Assembly (NCBI GenBank): GCA_001799565.1
Contig: MGTS01000034.1
Span: forward strand, 1-53,940
Direction: 5' to 3'
Length of the DNA stretch: 53,940 nt
Origin: Elusimicrobia bacterium GWA2_51_34
GTDB lineage: Bacteria; Elusimicrobiota; Elusimicrobia; Elusimicrobiales; UBA9959
The notes under the pieces were generated by a model. It was not told where the DNA came from and searched no databases. It was given only the letters and a program-made list of their open reading frames with translations. A program made the position numbers and the translations under genes. Positions 41,567 to 51,048 of the stretch are shown here, piece after piece. Every line of letters starts with the position of its first letter. The stretch's first letter is position 1.

Positions 41567-42638
41567 TTTCGCTTTCCTTTCCGGCTGTGTTTTTAACGGA
41601 CGCTTTTGGGAATTGATAATGCCGGCGTTCCGATACTTGCAGCCCCCAGTAAATAGGTATGCTGGCAAGTGACGGCACAATATAATAGAAAAGACGGAAC
41701 AACAGGCTTGCGGCCAGCGCATGGCCCACTCCTATGCCCATCTGTGAATAGGCGGCGGTCATGGCCGCCTCCATGGCGCCAAGCCCGCCGGGTAAAATCG
41801 GGATAACCGTCATAATCATGCCGAAGGCAAAACCTATAACAAGCTGTGAGGCCCCCATCGTCACTCCCACAGCTTTGAAAGCGAAGAATAAAACCAGGAT
41901 GTTGCAGACCCAGTCGGCGGCCACGTAGGCAACTACTTTCGGCAGTTCGTATTTGCGGCTGTGAATGGTCTGAATTCCGGAATTCAACTGCTCTTCAAAC
42001 TTTAGAAAGCTTTCATGCGGTATTTCCCGCTTGGAAAAGAAATAGATGAGATGATTTATGATCTTAAAAATTTTCCTGGACCAGGAATGGCGCAGTTCTT
42101 CGTGGAAGAAAAGCAGAATAAGGGCGAGGGCGAAACTCATTACAAAGCCCCCCCCCGCCACGCCTTCCACAAAACTCCTGCCGAACTCGTTGGTTTTAAG
42201 TATCTGAAGGAACATGCCTTCAACAATAATAGCCGCTAGCACCAGATAAATAAAAACAGTCAGCACCACCGAGGACGTGACGCTGGTTCCGTACGGAACA
42301 TTGCGCCTGCTTAAAAGATGCGCCCTGGTGGCAAAACCGCTGATACCTCCGGATGAGAAAAAGTAATTTACGGTGGTGGAAACAAAAGAAATGCCGGACG
42401 TCTCCAGGAAGTTAAGCGGCCAGCCGAGTATGCGCAGCACCTCCCAAAGGGAAAGCCCCATAAAAGCGTAACTGGCAAAGGAACACGATAAAGAGAGCGT
42501 AAGCCACCACGGGTCGGCATCTTTCAGCGTATCAAGCAGGGACCCGGCGTTGGGCGCTATCAGCCACGCCAATATGGTGAGCGATACGGCCATGGGGGCG
42601 TAGATGAATAGTTTATTCCTGAAAGCAGCCGGTTTCAT
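41556..42638 (-). CDS. Flippase-like membrane protein (UPF0104/YbhN type)
   Basis: The 360-residue protein has seven to eight helices. FLETSGISFVSTTVNYFFSSGGISGFATRAHLL and IPILPGGLGAMEAAMTAAYSQMG are the two signature stretches of the lysylphosphatidylglycerol-synthase TM / UPF0104 family (LPG_synthase_TM). It lacks the soluble synthase domain, so it is thought to flip or handle a lipid rather than aminoacylate one. A run of nine G on the coding strand (complement of 42148-42156) lies in a VAGGGFVMSF region and could slip. It overlaps the receiver-domain gene downstream by 11 bases. Confidence 0.8.
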   Translation of the reverse strand: MKPAAFRNKLFIYAPMAVSLTILAWLIAPNAGSLLDTLKDADPWWLTLSLSCSFASYAFMGLSLWEVLRILGWPLNFLETSGISFVSTTVNYFFSSGGISGFATRAHLLSRRNVPYGTSVTSSVVLTVFIYLVLAAIIVEGMFLQILKTNEFGRSFVEGVAGGGFVMSFALALILLFFHEELRHSWSRKIFKIINHLIYFFSKREIPHESFLKFEEQLNSGIQTIHSRKYELPKVVAYVAADWVCNILVLFFAFKAVGVTMGASQLVIGFAFGMIMTVIPILPGGLGAMEAAMTAAYSQMGIGVGHALAASLLFRLFYYIVPSLASIPIYWGLQVSERRHYQFPKASVKNTAGKESENDG

Positions 42639-42660
42639 AATTTTGTAAACTAGAGGAATA

Positions 42661-42803
42661 GATTACAGCGATAAAATAGTTAATACAGCGATACTTACAG
42701 AGAGTTAAAAGATACAGTAGAGATTATAGTAATTTCGGATTGTCATCTCATCCCAAAAGATTGTGATGATTTCTTTTCTGTGCAGTATCGCTGTAATCTC
42801 TTC
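42661..42803. repeat. Intergenic inverted repeat, GATTACAGCGATA family
   Basis: GATTACAGCGATA and AATACAGCGATACTTACAG on the left pair with TGCAGTATCGCTGTAATCTC on the right. It lies in the divergent gap between the flippase-like gene and nadB. Confidence 0.75.
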
Positions 42804-42826
42804 CTTAAAACTTGGATAAAAGCAAC

Positions 42827-44449
42827 ATGTCTATTTATAAGTCTGATTTCCTTGTGATCGGGAGCGGAGTGTCGGGGCTGCTTTGCGCCCATAAGCTCTC
42901 CGCGCTGGGGTCCGTTTCAATACTCAGCAAGCGCGAGGCCTTCCGCTCTAACACCGATCTCGCCCAGGGAGGCATAGCGGCTGTGATGGACGAGACGAAC
43001 GACGCGTTTTTCCTGCACGTAAAAGATACCCTTAACACAGGAGCCGGCCTTTCGGACCGGCGTGTGGTGGAATTTACGGTGCGGGAAGCGCCTGAGCGCA
43101 TAAGGGAACTGGTGGAGCTGGGGGTGCGGTTTGCCGGCGCGCCCGGTCATTTTGAACTGGGGCTTGAAGGCGGTCACTCAAGGCGCCGTATACTGCACGC
43201 GGCCGATGCCACCGGCCATGAAGTGGAACGGGCTCTTCTGGAAACCTGCCGTGCCCGCGCAAATATCCGTTTTTTTGAGAACCACTCCGCCGTTGACCTG
43301 ATACTTGCGGCGCACCCTTCGTCGGTAAAACCCCGTTCAAACGCCTGTTTAGGGGCCTATGCGCTTGAGGAACGCTCCGGCCGTGTGCACAGCTTTTTAG
43401 CGGGCCGGACTGTGCTCGCCAGCGGCGGAGCCGGCAAGGTTTACCGCTACACCTCAAACCCCGATGTTTCAACCGGCGACGGCATGGCCATGTCCTACCG
43501 CGCCGGGCTTGATCTTGTTAACCTGGAATTTGTGCAGTTCCACCCCACCTGCCTCTATTTTCCGGGCGCGAAGTCTTTTCTTATTTCAGAGGCCTTACGG
43601 GGTGAAGGCGGCGTGCTTCGTCTGGCGCCCGGTGGGGCCGCTTTCATGAAAAAGTATTCCCCGCTTAAAGATCTGGCGCCGCGGGATGTGGTGGCCCGGG
43701 CCATAGACAGCGAATTAAAACGCACCGGCCAGAACTGCGTTTATCTGGACATCACGCATCTCCCCCCCGCTTTCATAAAACATCGTTTCCCCACCATACG
43801 CCGCCGTTGCCTTGAATTCGGCCTGGATATCGCCAAAAATCCTATACCCGTGGTACCGGCCGCCCACTTTTTCTGCGGGGGCGTGGCGGTAAACGAGTAT
43901 TCAAAAACGGCATTATCGGGCCTTTACGCTGTCGGGGAGGTTTCTCATACCGGACTTCACGGCGCGAACCGTCTGGCCTCAAATTCGCTTTTGGAAGGCT
44001 GCGTTTTCGCTCACAGGGCGTATCTGTCCATAAAAAAGGATTTTCTGAACCGGAGCGTGCGGGCCGCGGCAAAGGCCAGGTTATGGAACTGCGGCAACGC
44101 CAGACATTCCGACGAGGCCGTAATAATCGCGCATAACTGGGATGAAGTAAGAACACTTATGTGGAACTATGTGGGCATAGTGCGAAGCGACAAACGCCTT
44201 GAGCGCGCCTCGGCCAGGATGGACATAATCACGGGGGAGATAATCAAATACTACTGGGATTTCCTGCCAACGCGGGATCTGCTGGAGTTAAGAAATATCG
44301 CCTGCCTTGCCGCCCAGATAATACGCTCGGCCCGCATCCGCAAAGAATCGCGCGGCCTGCACTTCAATATTAATTACCCCAGACTGAAAGCAGCCTGGCT
44401 TAAGCCCACGCGCGTAAACAGGTATCAGGGGAAAGTGGCTAGTGACTAG
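42827..44449 (+). CDS. nadB: L-aspartate oxidase
   Basis: The ATG at 42827 gives 540 residues; a TTG 15 bases upstream is less likely. NadB oxidises L-aspartate to iminoaspartate, the first step of NAD synthesis, using FAD. FLVIGSGVSGLLCAHKL is the FAD-binding motif, SNTDLAQGGIAAVMDE and GLEGGHSRRRILHAADATGHEVE are the succinate dehydrogenase-type active-site region, LEFVQFHPTCLY and GLYAVGEVSHTGLHGANRLASNSLLEG complete the domain, and a helical C-terminal domain follows. Its last residues are encoded in the repeat element that follows. nadA and nadC are not in the window. Confidence 0.95.
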   Translation: MSIYKSDFLVIGSGVSGLLCAHKLSALGSVSILSKREAFRSNTDLAQGGIAAVMDETNDAFFLHVKDTLNTGAGLSDRRVVEFTVREAPERIRELVELGVRFAGAPGHFELGLEGGHSRRRILHAADATGHEVERALLETCRARANIRFFENHSAVDLILAAHPSSVKPRSNACLGAYALEERSGRVHSFLAGRTVLASGGAGKVYRYTSNPDVSTGDGMAMSYRAGLDLVNLEFVQFHPTCLYFPGAKSFLISEALRGEGGVLRLAPGGAAFMKKYSPLKDLAPRDVVARAIDSELKRTGQNCVYLDITHLPPAFIKHRFPTIRRRCLEFGLDIAKNPIPVVPAAHFFCGGVAVNEYSKTALSGLYAVGEVSHTGLHGANRLASNSLLEGCVFAHRAYLSIKKDFLNRSVRAAAKARLWNCGNARHSDEAVIIAHNWDEVRTLMWNYVGIVRSDKRLERASARMDIITGEIIKYYWDFLPTRDLLELRNIACLAAQIIRSARIRKESRGLHFNINYPRLKAAWLKPTRVNRYQGKVASD

Positions 44450-44521
44450 TGGATAGTGGTCAGAATAATAAGGAATTCTTAATATTCCCCCTCACTAGCC
44501 ACTCGCCACTAATCACTAACG
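44434..44521. repeat. Intergenic heptamer inverted repeat, GTGGCTA family
   Basis: GTGGCTA GTGACTA GTGGATA GTGGTCA pairs with CACTAGC CACTCGC CACTAAT CACTAAC. It starts inside nadB, supplies its stop, and ends 23 bases before uvrA. Confidence 0.88.
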
Positions 44522-44544
44522 ATTAAATCAGCCGTACCGGCTTT

Positions 44545-47379
44545 ATGGATAAAATAATTATCACCGGAGCCCGCTCCCACAACCTTAAGAACATAAGCCT
44601 TGAGCTCCCGAAAAACAGGCTGGTGGTGATCACGGGGCTTTCCGGCTCAGGCAAATCCAGCCTTGCATTTGACACTATCTACGCTGAAGGCCAGCGGCGC
44701 TATGTGGAAAGTCTGTCCGCATACGCGCGTCAGTTTCTGGAACAGATGGACAAACCGGATGTGGAATCTATTACGGGGCTTTCCCCCGCCATAGCCATAC
44801 AGCAGCGTTCCCCTTCACGAAATCCGCGCTCCACGGTGGGCACCGTGACTGAAATTTACGATTACCTGCGGCTGCTATACGCAAGGGTTGGCCGGGCACA
44901 CTGCGTCTCATGTGGAAAACCCCTTAATGCCTGGAGCGCTTCGGCCATGGTGTCGGACTTGCTCACGAAATACGCCGGCAAAAGAATCAGAATTTTCGCT
45001 CCGCTGGTCAGAGGCCGCGCCGGCACCTATGAAGAACTTTTTTTACGCCTCAAAAAAAACGGTTTTATGCGCGCCAGGGCAGACGGCAAGCTTTTTGAGC
45101 TGTCCGCTCCACCCCCGCTTTCGCGTTACTCAAAGCATAATATAGACCTCTTTGTAGACGAGATGACGCTTTCTTCCCCAGAGCGGGAACGGCTGGGCGA
45201 AGCCGTGGAGCTCGCGCTTAAGGAATCGCGCGGGCTCGCAACCGTGGAAATAGCCGGAGTAAAAACGCCTGTTGCTTACAGCGAAAAGAACTCCTGTCCG
45301 GAATGCGCGCTCAGCTTCCCGGAACTTGAGCCAAGGCTTTTTTCATTTAATTCCCCTTACGGCGCCTGCCCCGGCTGCGGCGGGCTTGGCGTGAAAATAG
45401 AAATAGACCCGGCCCTGGTGGTGCCTGAACCGGGAAGATCAGTGAACGGCGGCGCCCTTGAAGCCTGGGCGAACCCAGTTACCACCCGCACCCACCGCTG
45501 GAAAAATTCCTGGTCGGGTTATTATGCCGAGCTGCTTTCGGCTGCCGCAAAGACTGCCGGAATAAGCCTTGACACGCCCTGGAAAGAACTTGCCCCGAAA
45601 GCCAGGCAGGCGCTTTTCTACGGAGACGGCGCCGGTGACTTTGAAGGAGTGCTGGTGAACCTGAAACGCCGCTACGATGAAACGGAATCCGAGTTCGTAA
45701 AAGAAGAAATATACCGCCGCTTTATGAGGGAAACCGTCTGCCCGCAATGCAAAGGTTTAAGACTGAAGGCGGAAGGTTTAAGCGTGCTGGTGGGCGGGAA
45801 AAAAATTTCACAGCTGACGGAACTGCCTATAGCCGCAATAAAACGTTTTATTACGGCGCTGGCCCTTTCTGAAAAAGAGCGCGCCATCGCCCGCCTCATT
45901 CTCAGGGAAATAAATTCCCGTCTCAATTTTCTTGATGACGTGGGCCTTGGCTATATCTCGCTAGAACGCCGCTCCGAAACCTTGTCGGGCGGAGAAGCCC
46001 AGCGCATACAACTTGCCACCCAGATAGGCTCAGGGCTTACGGGGGTACTTTATGTGCTTGACGAACCCACCATAGGCCTGCACCAGCGCGACAATGCGCG
46101 GCTTATCAACACCTTAAAGACCTTACGTGATATCGGCAACACTCTTATAGTGGTGGAACACGACGAAGCGGTCATCCGCGGCGCCGATTATGTGGTGGAT
46201 ATGGGCCCGGGCGCGGGCATTCACGGCGGGCAGGTTGTAGCAAGCGGAACTCCGTCGCAGATTATCGCCAACCCGGCCTCGGTAACCGGCGTGTTTTTAA
46301 ACGGCAGGCGCAGCGCGGCAATGGCCGGAGGAAAAAAGCTCCCTCAGTCGCGGCGCCTTCTTCAATTTAAAGGAGCTTCTCAATTTAATCTAAAAAATAT
46401 AGATGTAGCGGTGCCGCTCGGCCTTTTCACATGCATCTGCGGCGTTTCAGGCTCAGGCAAATCCACCCTGCTGCATGAAATAATTTATAAGGCCCTGGCG
46501 AAGAAACTTTACAATTCAAAAGAGGAACCGGGGAAATTCAGAAGCATGAAAGGAGCGGAGTTAATAGACAAGGTCGTTATAGTTGACCAGCTGCCGATAG
46601 GCCGCACCCCCCGCTCAAATCCGGCCACTTACAGCGGAGTTTTCAACCATATACGGGATATTTTCGCGGAAATGCCGGAAGCGAAACGGCGCGGCTACGA
46701 ACCGGGACGTTTTTCCTTTAATGTAAAAGGCGGCCGCTGCGAGGCCTGCCAGGGCGACGGCACGCTGAAAATTAAAATGCAGTTTCTGCCGGATGTGTAT
46801 GTTAAGTGCGACGAATGCGGCGGCAGGCGCTTCAACGAGGACACTCTGACGGTGCGCTTTAAAGGAAAAAATATTTCAGAAACGCTTGCCATGTCGGTAG
46901 AGGAGGCCTCCGCTCTGTTTTCGGCGGTGCCGCGCATTGCCAGGATCTTTTTCACCATGAATGAGGTGGGCCTTGGTTATATCAAACTGGGTCAGAGCGC
47001 TACCACGCTCTCCGGCGGCGAGGCCCAGCGCCTTAAGCTGGCGGAGCAGCTCTCAAAACGCGCCACCGGGCGCACGCTGTATATTTTAGACGAACCCACC
47101 ACGGGCCTGCATTTCGCGGACGTTGAGAAACTCTTAAAGGTTCTGCGCAGGCTTGCGGAGAACGGCAACACAGTGCTGGTAATTGAACATAACCTGGATG
47201 TGGTCAGTTCGTCCGACTGGATAATAGAGCTTGGCCCAGAAGGCGGCGACGCCGGCGGACAGCTTGTTTTTTCTGGACCGCCTTCGGAAATAATCAAAAA
47301 AAGCCCGCTATCCCATACCGGCTTATATCTCAGGGAGCATACCCGAAAAAAAACCGGGGCTCAGGATAAAGCGAAATGA
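44545..47379 (+). CDS. uvrA: Excinuclease ABC subunit A
   Basis: The 944-residue protein is the damage-sensing ATPase of nucleotide excision repair, with two ABC modules. Module 1 has [38 protein letters not shown] and the UvrA signature [19 protein letters not shown]; module 2 has [19 protein letters not shown] and [15 protein letters not shown]. Zinc motifs [16 protein letters not shown] and [14 protein letters not shown] are present. The length is normal. It starts after a heptamer repeat and overlaps the GT2 gene (ATGA). Confidence 0.97.
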   Translation: MDKIIITGARSHNLKNISLELPKNRLVVITGLSGSGKSSLAFDTIYAEGQRRYVESLSAYARQFLEQMDKPDVESITGLSPAIAIQQRSPSRNPRSTVGTVTEIYDYLRLLYARVGRAHCVSCGKPLNAWSASAMVSDLLTKYAGKRIRIFAPLVRGRAGTYEELFLRLKKNGFMRARADGKLFELSAPPPLSRYSKHNIDLFVDEMTLSSPERERLGEAVELALKESRGLATVEIAGVKTPVAYSEKNSCPECALSFPELEPRLFSFNSPYGACPGCGGLGVKIEIDPALVVPEPGRSVNGGALEAWANPVTTRTHRWKNSWSGYYAELLSAAAKTAGISLDTPWKELAPKARQALFYGDGAGDFEGVLVNLKRRYDETESEFVKEEIYRRFMRETVCPQCKGLRLKAEGLSVLVGGKKISQLTELPIAAIKRFITALALSEKERAIARLILREINSRLNFLDDVGLGYISLERRSETLSGGEAQRIQLATQIGSGLTGVLYVLDEPTIGLHQRDNARLINTLKTLRDIGNTLIVVEHDEAVIRGADYVVDMGPGAGIHGGQVVASGTPSQIIANPASVTGVFLNGRRSAAMAGGKKLPQSRRLLQFKGASQFNLKNIDVAVPLGLFTCICGVSGSGKSTLLHEIIYKALAKKLYNSKEEPGKFRSMKGAELIDKVVIVDQLPIGRTPRSNPATYSGVFNHIRDIFAEMPEAKRRGYEPGRFSFNVKGGRCEACQGDGTLKIKMQFLPDVYVKCDECGGRRFNEDTLTVRFKGKNISETLAMSVEEASALFSAVPRIARIFFTMNEVGLGYIKLGQSATTLSGGEAQRLKLAEQLSKRATGRTLYILDEPTTGLHFADVEKLLKVLRRLAENGNTVLVIEHNLDVVSSSDWIIELGPEGGDAGGQLVFSGPPSEIIKKSPLSHTGLYLREHTRKKTGAQDKAK

Positions 47380-48110
47380 CCACCCCTCTTGCACGCAACC
47401 CTGATATGGAAAACCGGATACCGGAAATATCGCTCATCATCCCATGCCTCAACGAGGCGCAAAACGCGGCGCATTATGAGGAAACGCTTTTCAAGCCTCT
47501 GGAAGATGCCGGCATTGAAAGTGAGGTGATCTTTTCGGACGGTGGAAGTTCGGACGGTACCGCGGAAATAATAGCGAAGATCTCCGCACGGCGTACCGGA
47601 GTGCGTCTGCTTGAGGCTGCAAAGTCCTCGTCATTCGCCGAGTCAATCGCCATGGCGGTGCAGGCCAGCAGGGGCGTATATGTGGTTCTCTTTGAGGCTG
47701 ACCTCTCTTTTTCCCCGGGGGATATCGCAAAATTGCTGGCGGCGGCAAAAGCCGGGGATTATGACTGCGTCTGCGGCTCCCCGTTCCTCGGAAGTTTTGA
47801 AGGATTCTGTTTTACCAGGAAGGCGCTCACCTGCTTGGCCAACCTGCTTTTGCGGCTTCGTTTCGGAAGGGCTGTCACCTCGTACACGCAGATTTTCAAG
47901 CTCTTCAGGGCCTCTGTGCTTAAAACCATGAATTTTAAAAACACGGGCTTCACCCTTGACGCGGAACTTATTGCGAAATGCCTGGCACACGGTTTTAAGG
48001 TGGCTGAAGTGCCGGTAACAATGAAAGCCAGGACCCTTGACAGTTCAAAACTGAACGCTATGGCCGAAATCTGCAGTTGCCTGCGTCTTATCATAAGAGG
48101 AGTGCGTTAA
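47376..48110 (+). CDS. GT2 glycosyltransferase, dolichol-phosphate-mannose-synthase-like
   Basis: This 244-residue GT-A enzyme has SLIIPCLNEAQNAAHYEETLFKPL, then SEVIFSDGGSSDGTAEI (donor-binding Asp pair), VVLFEADLSFSPGDI (the DxD-like EAD), and a FTLDAELIAKCLAHGFKVAEVPV end. It likely moves a sugar to polyprenyl phosphate, making the donor that GT-C enzymes use. An internal ATG (MENRIPE) could be the real start. The 4-base overlap with uvrA suggests translation from the same message. It is followed by a GT4 gene and a polysaccharide exporter. Confidence 0.85.
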   Translation: MTTPLARNPDMENRIPEISLIIPCLNEAQNAAHYEETLFKPLEDAGIESEVIFSDGGSSDGTAEIIAKISARRTGVRLLEAAKSSSFAESIAMAVQASRGVYVVLFEADLSFSPGDIAKLLAAAKAGDYDCVCGSPFLGSFEGFCFTRKALTCLANLLLRLRFGRAVTSYTQIFKLFRASVLKTMNFKNTGFTLDAELIAKCLAHGFKVAEVPVTMKARTLDSSKLNAMAEICSCLRLIIRGVR

Positions 48111-48140
48111 GCCGTTCCTCCCAGCACAAGCGTGTAAATT

Positions 48141-49361
48141 ATGACCAGTTTAAACCCGAAAACAGGGAGCCCGCGGCGCAGGGTATTGCTGATTACGCCC
48201 CGCTTCCCGTTCCCTTCAATCAGCGGCGGGGAAAAATGGGCGGCCGCCCTGGCCTGGGGTCTGGCGGAGAACTACGAGGTTTCGCTTTTCTCGTTCACAA
48301 ATCCGGGAGACGAAACGCGTCAGACAGCGCTGGCTATGAGCCTGGAAGGAAAATTTTTTAAAAAGGTTTTCCTGCTGCCCAGGCCGGACGCAACAGCGGA
48401 CAGCCGTCTCCCGGCGCTGCCGGCCATGTTCTGGTCACCTGAGGCCGCAGCCGGTCTTTTAGAAGCCGCGCGTGAAACAGGGGCCGAGATCGCCCACATA
48501 CTTTTTTCAGAAATGGCCTGTTACGAAGCCGCCCTGCCGGCCGCCCTGCCGGTAGTGTACACGGAAATAGACTCCAGCTACCTCTATCCATGGAAGTCTT
48601 TCATGCGGGAAACGGCAGGGTTTAAGGGTTTTTTTAAGGCGGGTGAGTTTTTTAAAGCGAGGGCCTACGCGCGCAGGCATTACAGGCGTTTTGCCGCAGC
48701 CACTTTTATTACCGCCAGCGACGGACGGGACATAGCCCGCTACCTTTCTACGGGTTTGACGGCCGTAACCCCCAATGCGGTAGCCCCGGCTGATTTTCTC
48801 CTCCCGCCGGCTTTCGTTAAAAAACCGGGAGAAATACTTTTCCTCGGCCATTATCCTCATTATCCCAACGCGGACGCGGCGCTTCGCTTGGCGCGCCGCA
48901 TTTTCCCGCTTGTAAAAGCGGGCGAGTCCGCCGCCTCTCTTACGCTTGCCGGTTCCTGCCCCACTCCCCAGATAGCCGCCCTGGCGGGGCGGGATATTTT
49001 TGTGCCCGGAACGGCCGCCGACATACGGCCTTTCCTTTGGCGGGCGCAGGTGTTCGCGGCGCCGGTACGCTACGGCCTGGGGACCAAGGGTAAGATACTG
49101 GAAGCCTTCGCGGCCGGCCTGCCGGTTATAGCCTCGCGGGAAGCAGCCGCCGGAGTGGAAGGGGCAAAGGACGGAGTACACCTGCTCGTGGCTTCTTCTG
49201 ACCGGGATTTTGCCGCCAGAACCGGACTTCTTCTTAAAGACCCGGTTCTGCGCGCGCGCCTGGCTGCCGGAGCTCTGGAACTGGTTAACCGCAAGTTTTC
49301 CTTTAAAGGGGTAATTTCCACCGTTTCTGAAATTTACGGGAGGGTCCTGGATGCGCGTTGA
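48141..49361 (+). CDS. GT4-type glycosyltransferase
   Basis: The 406-residue protein follows the two-domain GT-B plan. The N-terminal domain has LLITPRFPFPSISGGEKWAAALA, a typical GT4 start with a G-G-x-x loop. The C-terminal domain has PGEILFLGHYPHYPNADAALRLA, PGTAADIRPFLWRAQVFAAPVRYGLGTKGKILEAFAAGLPVIAS, with the family lysine and an acidic EAFAAGLPV motif in place of the usual ExFG. It probably adds one sugar to a cell-surface glycan using a nucleotide donor. The stop overlaps the radical SAM gene by 11 bases. Confidence 0.85.
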   Translation: MTSLNPKTGSPRRRVLLITPRFPFPSISGGEKWAAALAWGLAENYEVSLFSFTNPGDETRQTALAMSLEGKFFKKVFLLPRPDATADSRLPALPAMFWSPEAAAGLLEAARETGAEIAHILFSEMACYEAALPAALPVVYTEIDSSYLYPWKSFMRETAGFKGFFKAGEFFKARAYARRHYRRFAAATFITASDGRDIARYLSTGLTAVTPNAVAPADFLLPPAFVKKPGEILFLGHYPHYPNADAALRLARRIFPLVKAGESAASLTLAGSCPTPQIAALAGRDIFVPGTAADIRPFLWRAQVFAAPVRYGLGTKGKILEAFAAGLPVIASREAAAGVEGAKDGVHLLVASSDRDFAARTGLLLKDPVLRARLAAGALELVNRKFSFKGVISTVSEIYGRVLDAR

Positions 49362-50244
49362 AACCCTGCACATAGAACTGCTGCACGCCTGCCCGCTGAA
49401 ATGCCTGGCCTGCGACCACCGCCTGCTGGGCGGTGCCCGGCTTTCGCTTGAAAAGCTGGGGCCGGTTTTACGCTCTCCTGTTTTCAGGGACCTGCGCCTG
49501 ATTTCATTTTCAGGCGGGGAGCCGGCGCTGCATCCGGAGCTGGGCGCCATTATAAAAGCGGCCGCAGGGACTTTTTCCTCCGCCAGGCTCATACTCCTGA
49601 GCGGGCTTTCTGAAGGGTCGCGTCTGGAGAATACGCTGAAAGACCTCACGCCTTCCGTCCTCTCCCGCCTTCATATCGGATCATCGCTGGATGGCCCCGG
49701 TCCCATACACGATGCCATGCGCGGCCGCGCAGCGTCTTTCGCCCGGTTGAAAACCGCCCATGCCCGTATAAAGACATATTTCCCGCAGGTCTCAACCGGC
49801 TTCACTTTCACCGCGACCGCTATTAACGCCGCTTATTTTTACGAGGCCTGGAAGGCCGCCGGCCGGGAGCTGGGCGCCCCGCTGAGTTTGCAGTTCCTTG
49901 TGCCCAACGCCAATACCTCCCGGCTGGAACTGAAAGCCGCTGATAAAGGGAAGCTGGCGGCCGGCCTGGAAAGCGCCATTGCGGACAGGTCTTCGGCGAT
50001 ATACGGCATCTCGGCGCCTGGTTTAACATCTGCGCTGCTCTTTCTAAAAGGAAAAAACCACGCGCTGAGCTGCGGCGCTGGAAAAACCTTCCTGATGCTT
50101 TCTCCCGAAGGACGCTTCTACCTCTGCCCTTTTCATAAGGAAATTACCGCCTCTCTGCCGGGTATTTCAGGTCTGCGCGCCCGGCTTAAAGGCCCGGGGC
50201 TGAAAGCCTGCGCCTCGTGCTTCCTGCGTTGCGCCCGGCCATAA
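49351..50244 (+). CDS. Radical SAM protein in a glycan-export operon
   Basis: The 297-residue product starts at an ATG overlapping the GT4 gene end. LHIELLHACPLKCLACDHR gives cysteines 14, 18 and 21, and ISFSGGEPALHPEL is the GGE motif. LHIGSSLDGPGPIHDAMRG and LSCGAGKTFLMLSPEGRFYLCPFHK and CASCFLRCA make a short SPASM-like C-terminal cysteine cluster. The substrate is unknown. Its overlap with the GT4 gene and the ABC exporter downstream suggest it modifies the same surface glycan or a protein linked to it. Confidence 0.8.
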   Translation: MRVETLHIELLHACPLKCLACDHRLLGGARLSLEKLGPVLRSPVFRDLRLISFSGGEPALHPELGAIIKAAAGTFSSARLILLSGLSEGSRLENTLKDLTPSVLSRLHIGSSLDGPGPIHDAMRGRAASFARLKTAHARIKTYFPQVSTGFTFTATAINAAYFYEAWKAAGRELGAPLSLQFLVPNANTSRLELKAADKGKLAAGLESAIADRSSAIYGISAPGLTSALLFLKGKNHALSCGAGKTFLMLSPEGRFYLCPFHKEITASLPGISGLRARLKGPGLKACASCFLRCARP

Positions 50245-50280
50245 AACGCGGGCCGAAAACCGCGATGGGATAGTCTATTG

Positions 50281-50286
50281 TATAAT
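50281..50286 (+). promoter_or_regulatory. -10 element six bases before a start codon
   Basis: TATAAT is followed by TGAGGT and then the ATG at 50293. A start point six or seven bases downstream would place the ATG at the 5' end, so a leaderless message is possible. GAGGT could instead serve as a weak ribosome site for a longer message. Confidence 0.45.
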
Positions 50287-50292
50287 TGAGGT

Positions 50293-51048
50293 ATGAAAAA
50301 AGCCGGTTTTGCCAAACTATTAGCCCTCGCCCGCGTTGAATGGCGGCTGCGCCAGCAAAGCACCTTCCTTGGTTTCCTTTGGACCATGCTGAACCCGGCA
50401 TTGCTTTTTGCCGTTATGTACGCGGTTTTTGAGCATTCGTTCGGATCACGGCAAAGCGATTATGCCATGTTTCTGGTCATAGGCATAGTGGAATGGAATT
50501 TCTTCTCCTCGGCCACAAATTGCGCTCTTACAAGTCTGCAACGGCGGGCACCCATAATAAAAAATTATCCTGTAAGCCCTGAAACCGTAGTGCTGGCCTC
50601 GCTGCTGAGCGTCTACTTCTCCCACTTATTGGAGCTAGCCGCCCTTGGAACGCTTGTTCTGCTTTTCGGGGCCTCCCCTTCACTTTCGTGGCTCTGGCTG
50701 GCGCCGTTGGATATTCTTTACCTTTGTCTGGTTGCCGGGACAGGCATGCTTTTAGCCTGGTTGGGAGTGTTTTATTTTGATATTGAGCGCATATGGGCCA
50801 TAGCGCTGATGGCGGGTTTTTTTCTGACACCTATTTTCTACCCTCTTGACGTAGTCAATGAGGTCAAGCGCCGCCTGCTGGAGTTCAGTCCTCTCACCGC
50901 CGCGGTTGAAAGCCTTAGGCTTATTTTTTCCGGGGCGCCGCCTTCACACGAAGCGCTGTTGTGCCTGGCGTTTTGGGCTGTGCCGGCGCTTATTGCCGGC
51001 TTTACCGCGCTGCGCCTTGCCCGCGCTAAAATAGGAGACGCGCTATGA
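50293..51048 (+). CDS. ABC-2 type polysaccharide/teichoic-acid exporter permease
   Basis: The 251-residue membrane protein has six helices. WRLRQQSTFLGFLWTMLNPALLFAVMYAVFEHSF is the hallmark start of the Wzm/TagG/KpsM permease family, and FFLTPIFYPLDVV is the conserved late helix. It forms the channel that moves a completed glycan on a lipid carrier across the inner membrane, with the ATPase encoded next. The stop overlaps that gene (ATGA). The ligand is unknown; the GT2 and GT4 genes upstream probably build it. Confidence 0.88.
   Translation: MKKAGFAKLLALARVEWRLRQQSTFLGFLWTMLNPALLFAVMYAVFEHSFGSRQSDYAMFLVIGIVEWNFFSSATNCALTSLQRRAPIIKNYPVSPETVVLASLLSVYFSHLLELAALGTLVLLFGASPSLSWLWLAPLDILYLCLVAGTGMLLAWLGVFYFDIERIWAIALMAGFFLTPIFYPLDVVNEVKRRLLEFSPLTAAVESLRLIFSGAPPSHEALLCLAFWAVPALIAGFTALRLARAKIGDAL

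Noticed and set aside
48507-49649. Minus-strand frame of 380 codons
   Set aside because: It lies antisense to the GT4 and radical SAM genes. Its translation is low-complexity, Arg/Pro rich, with no family motif.
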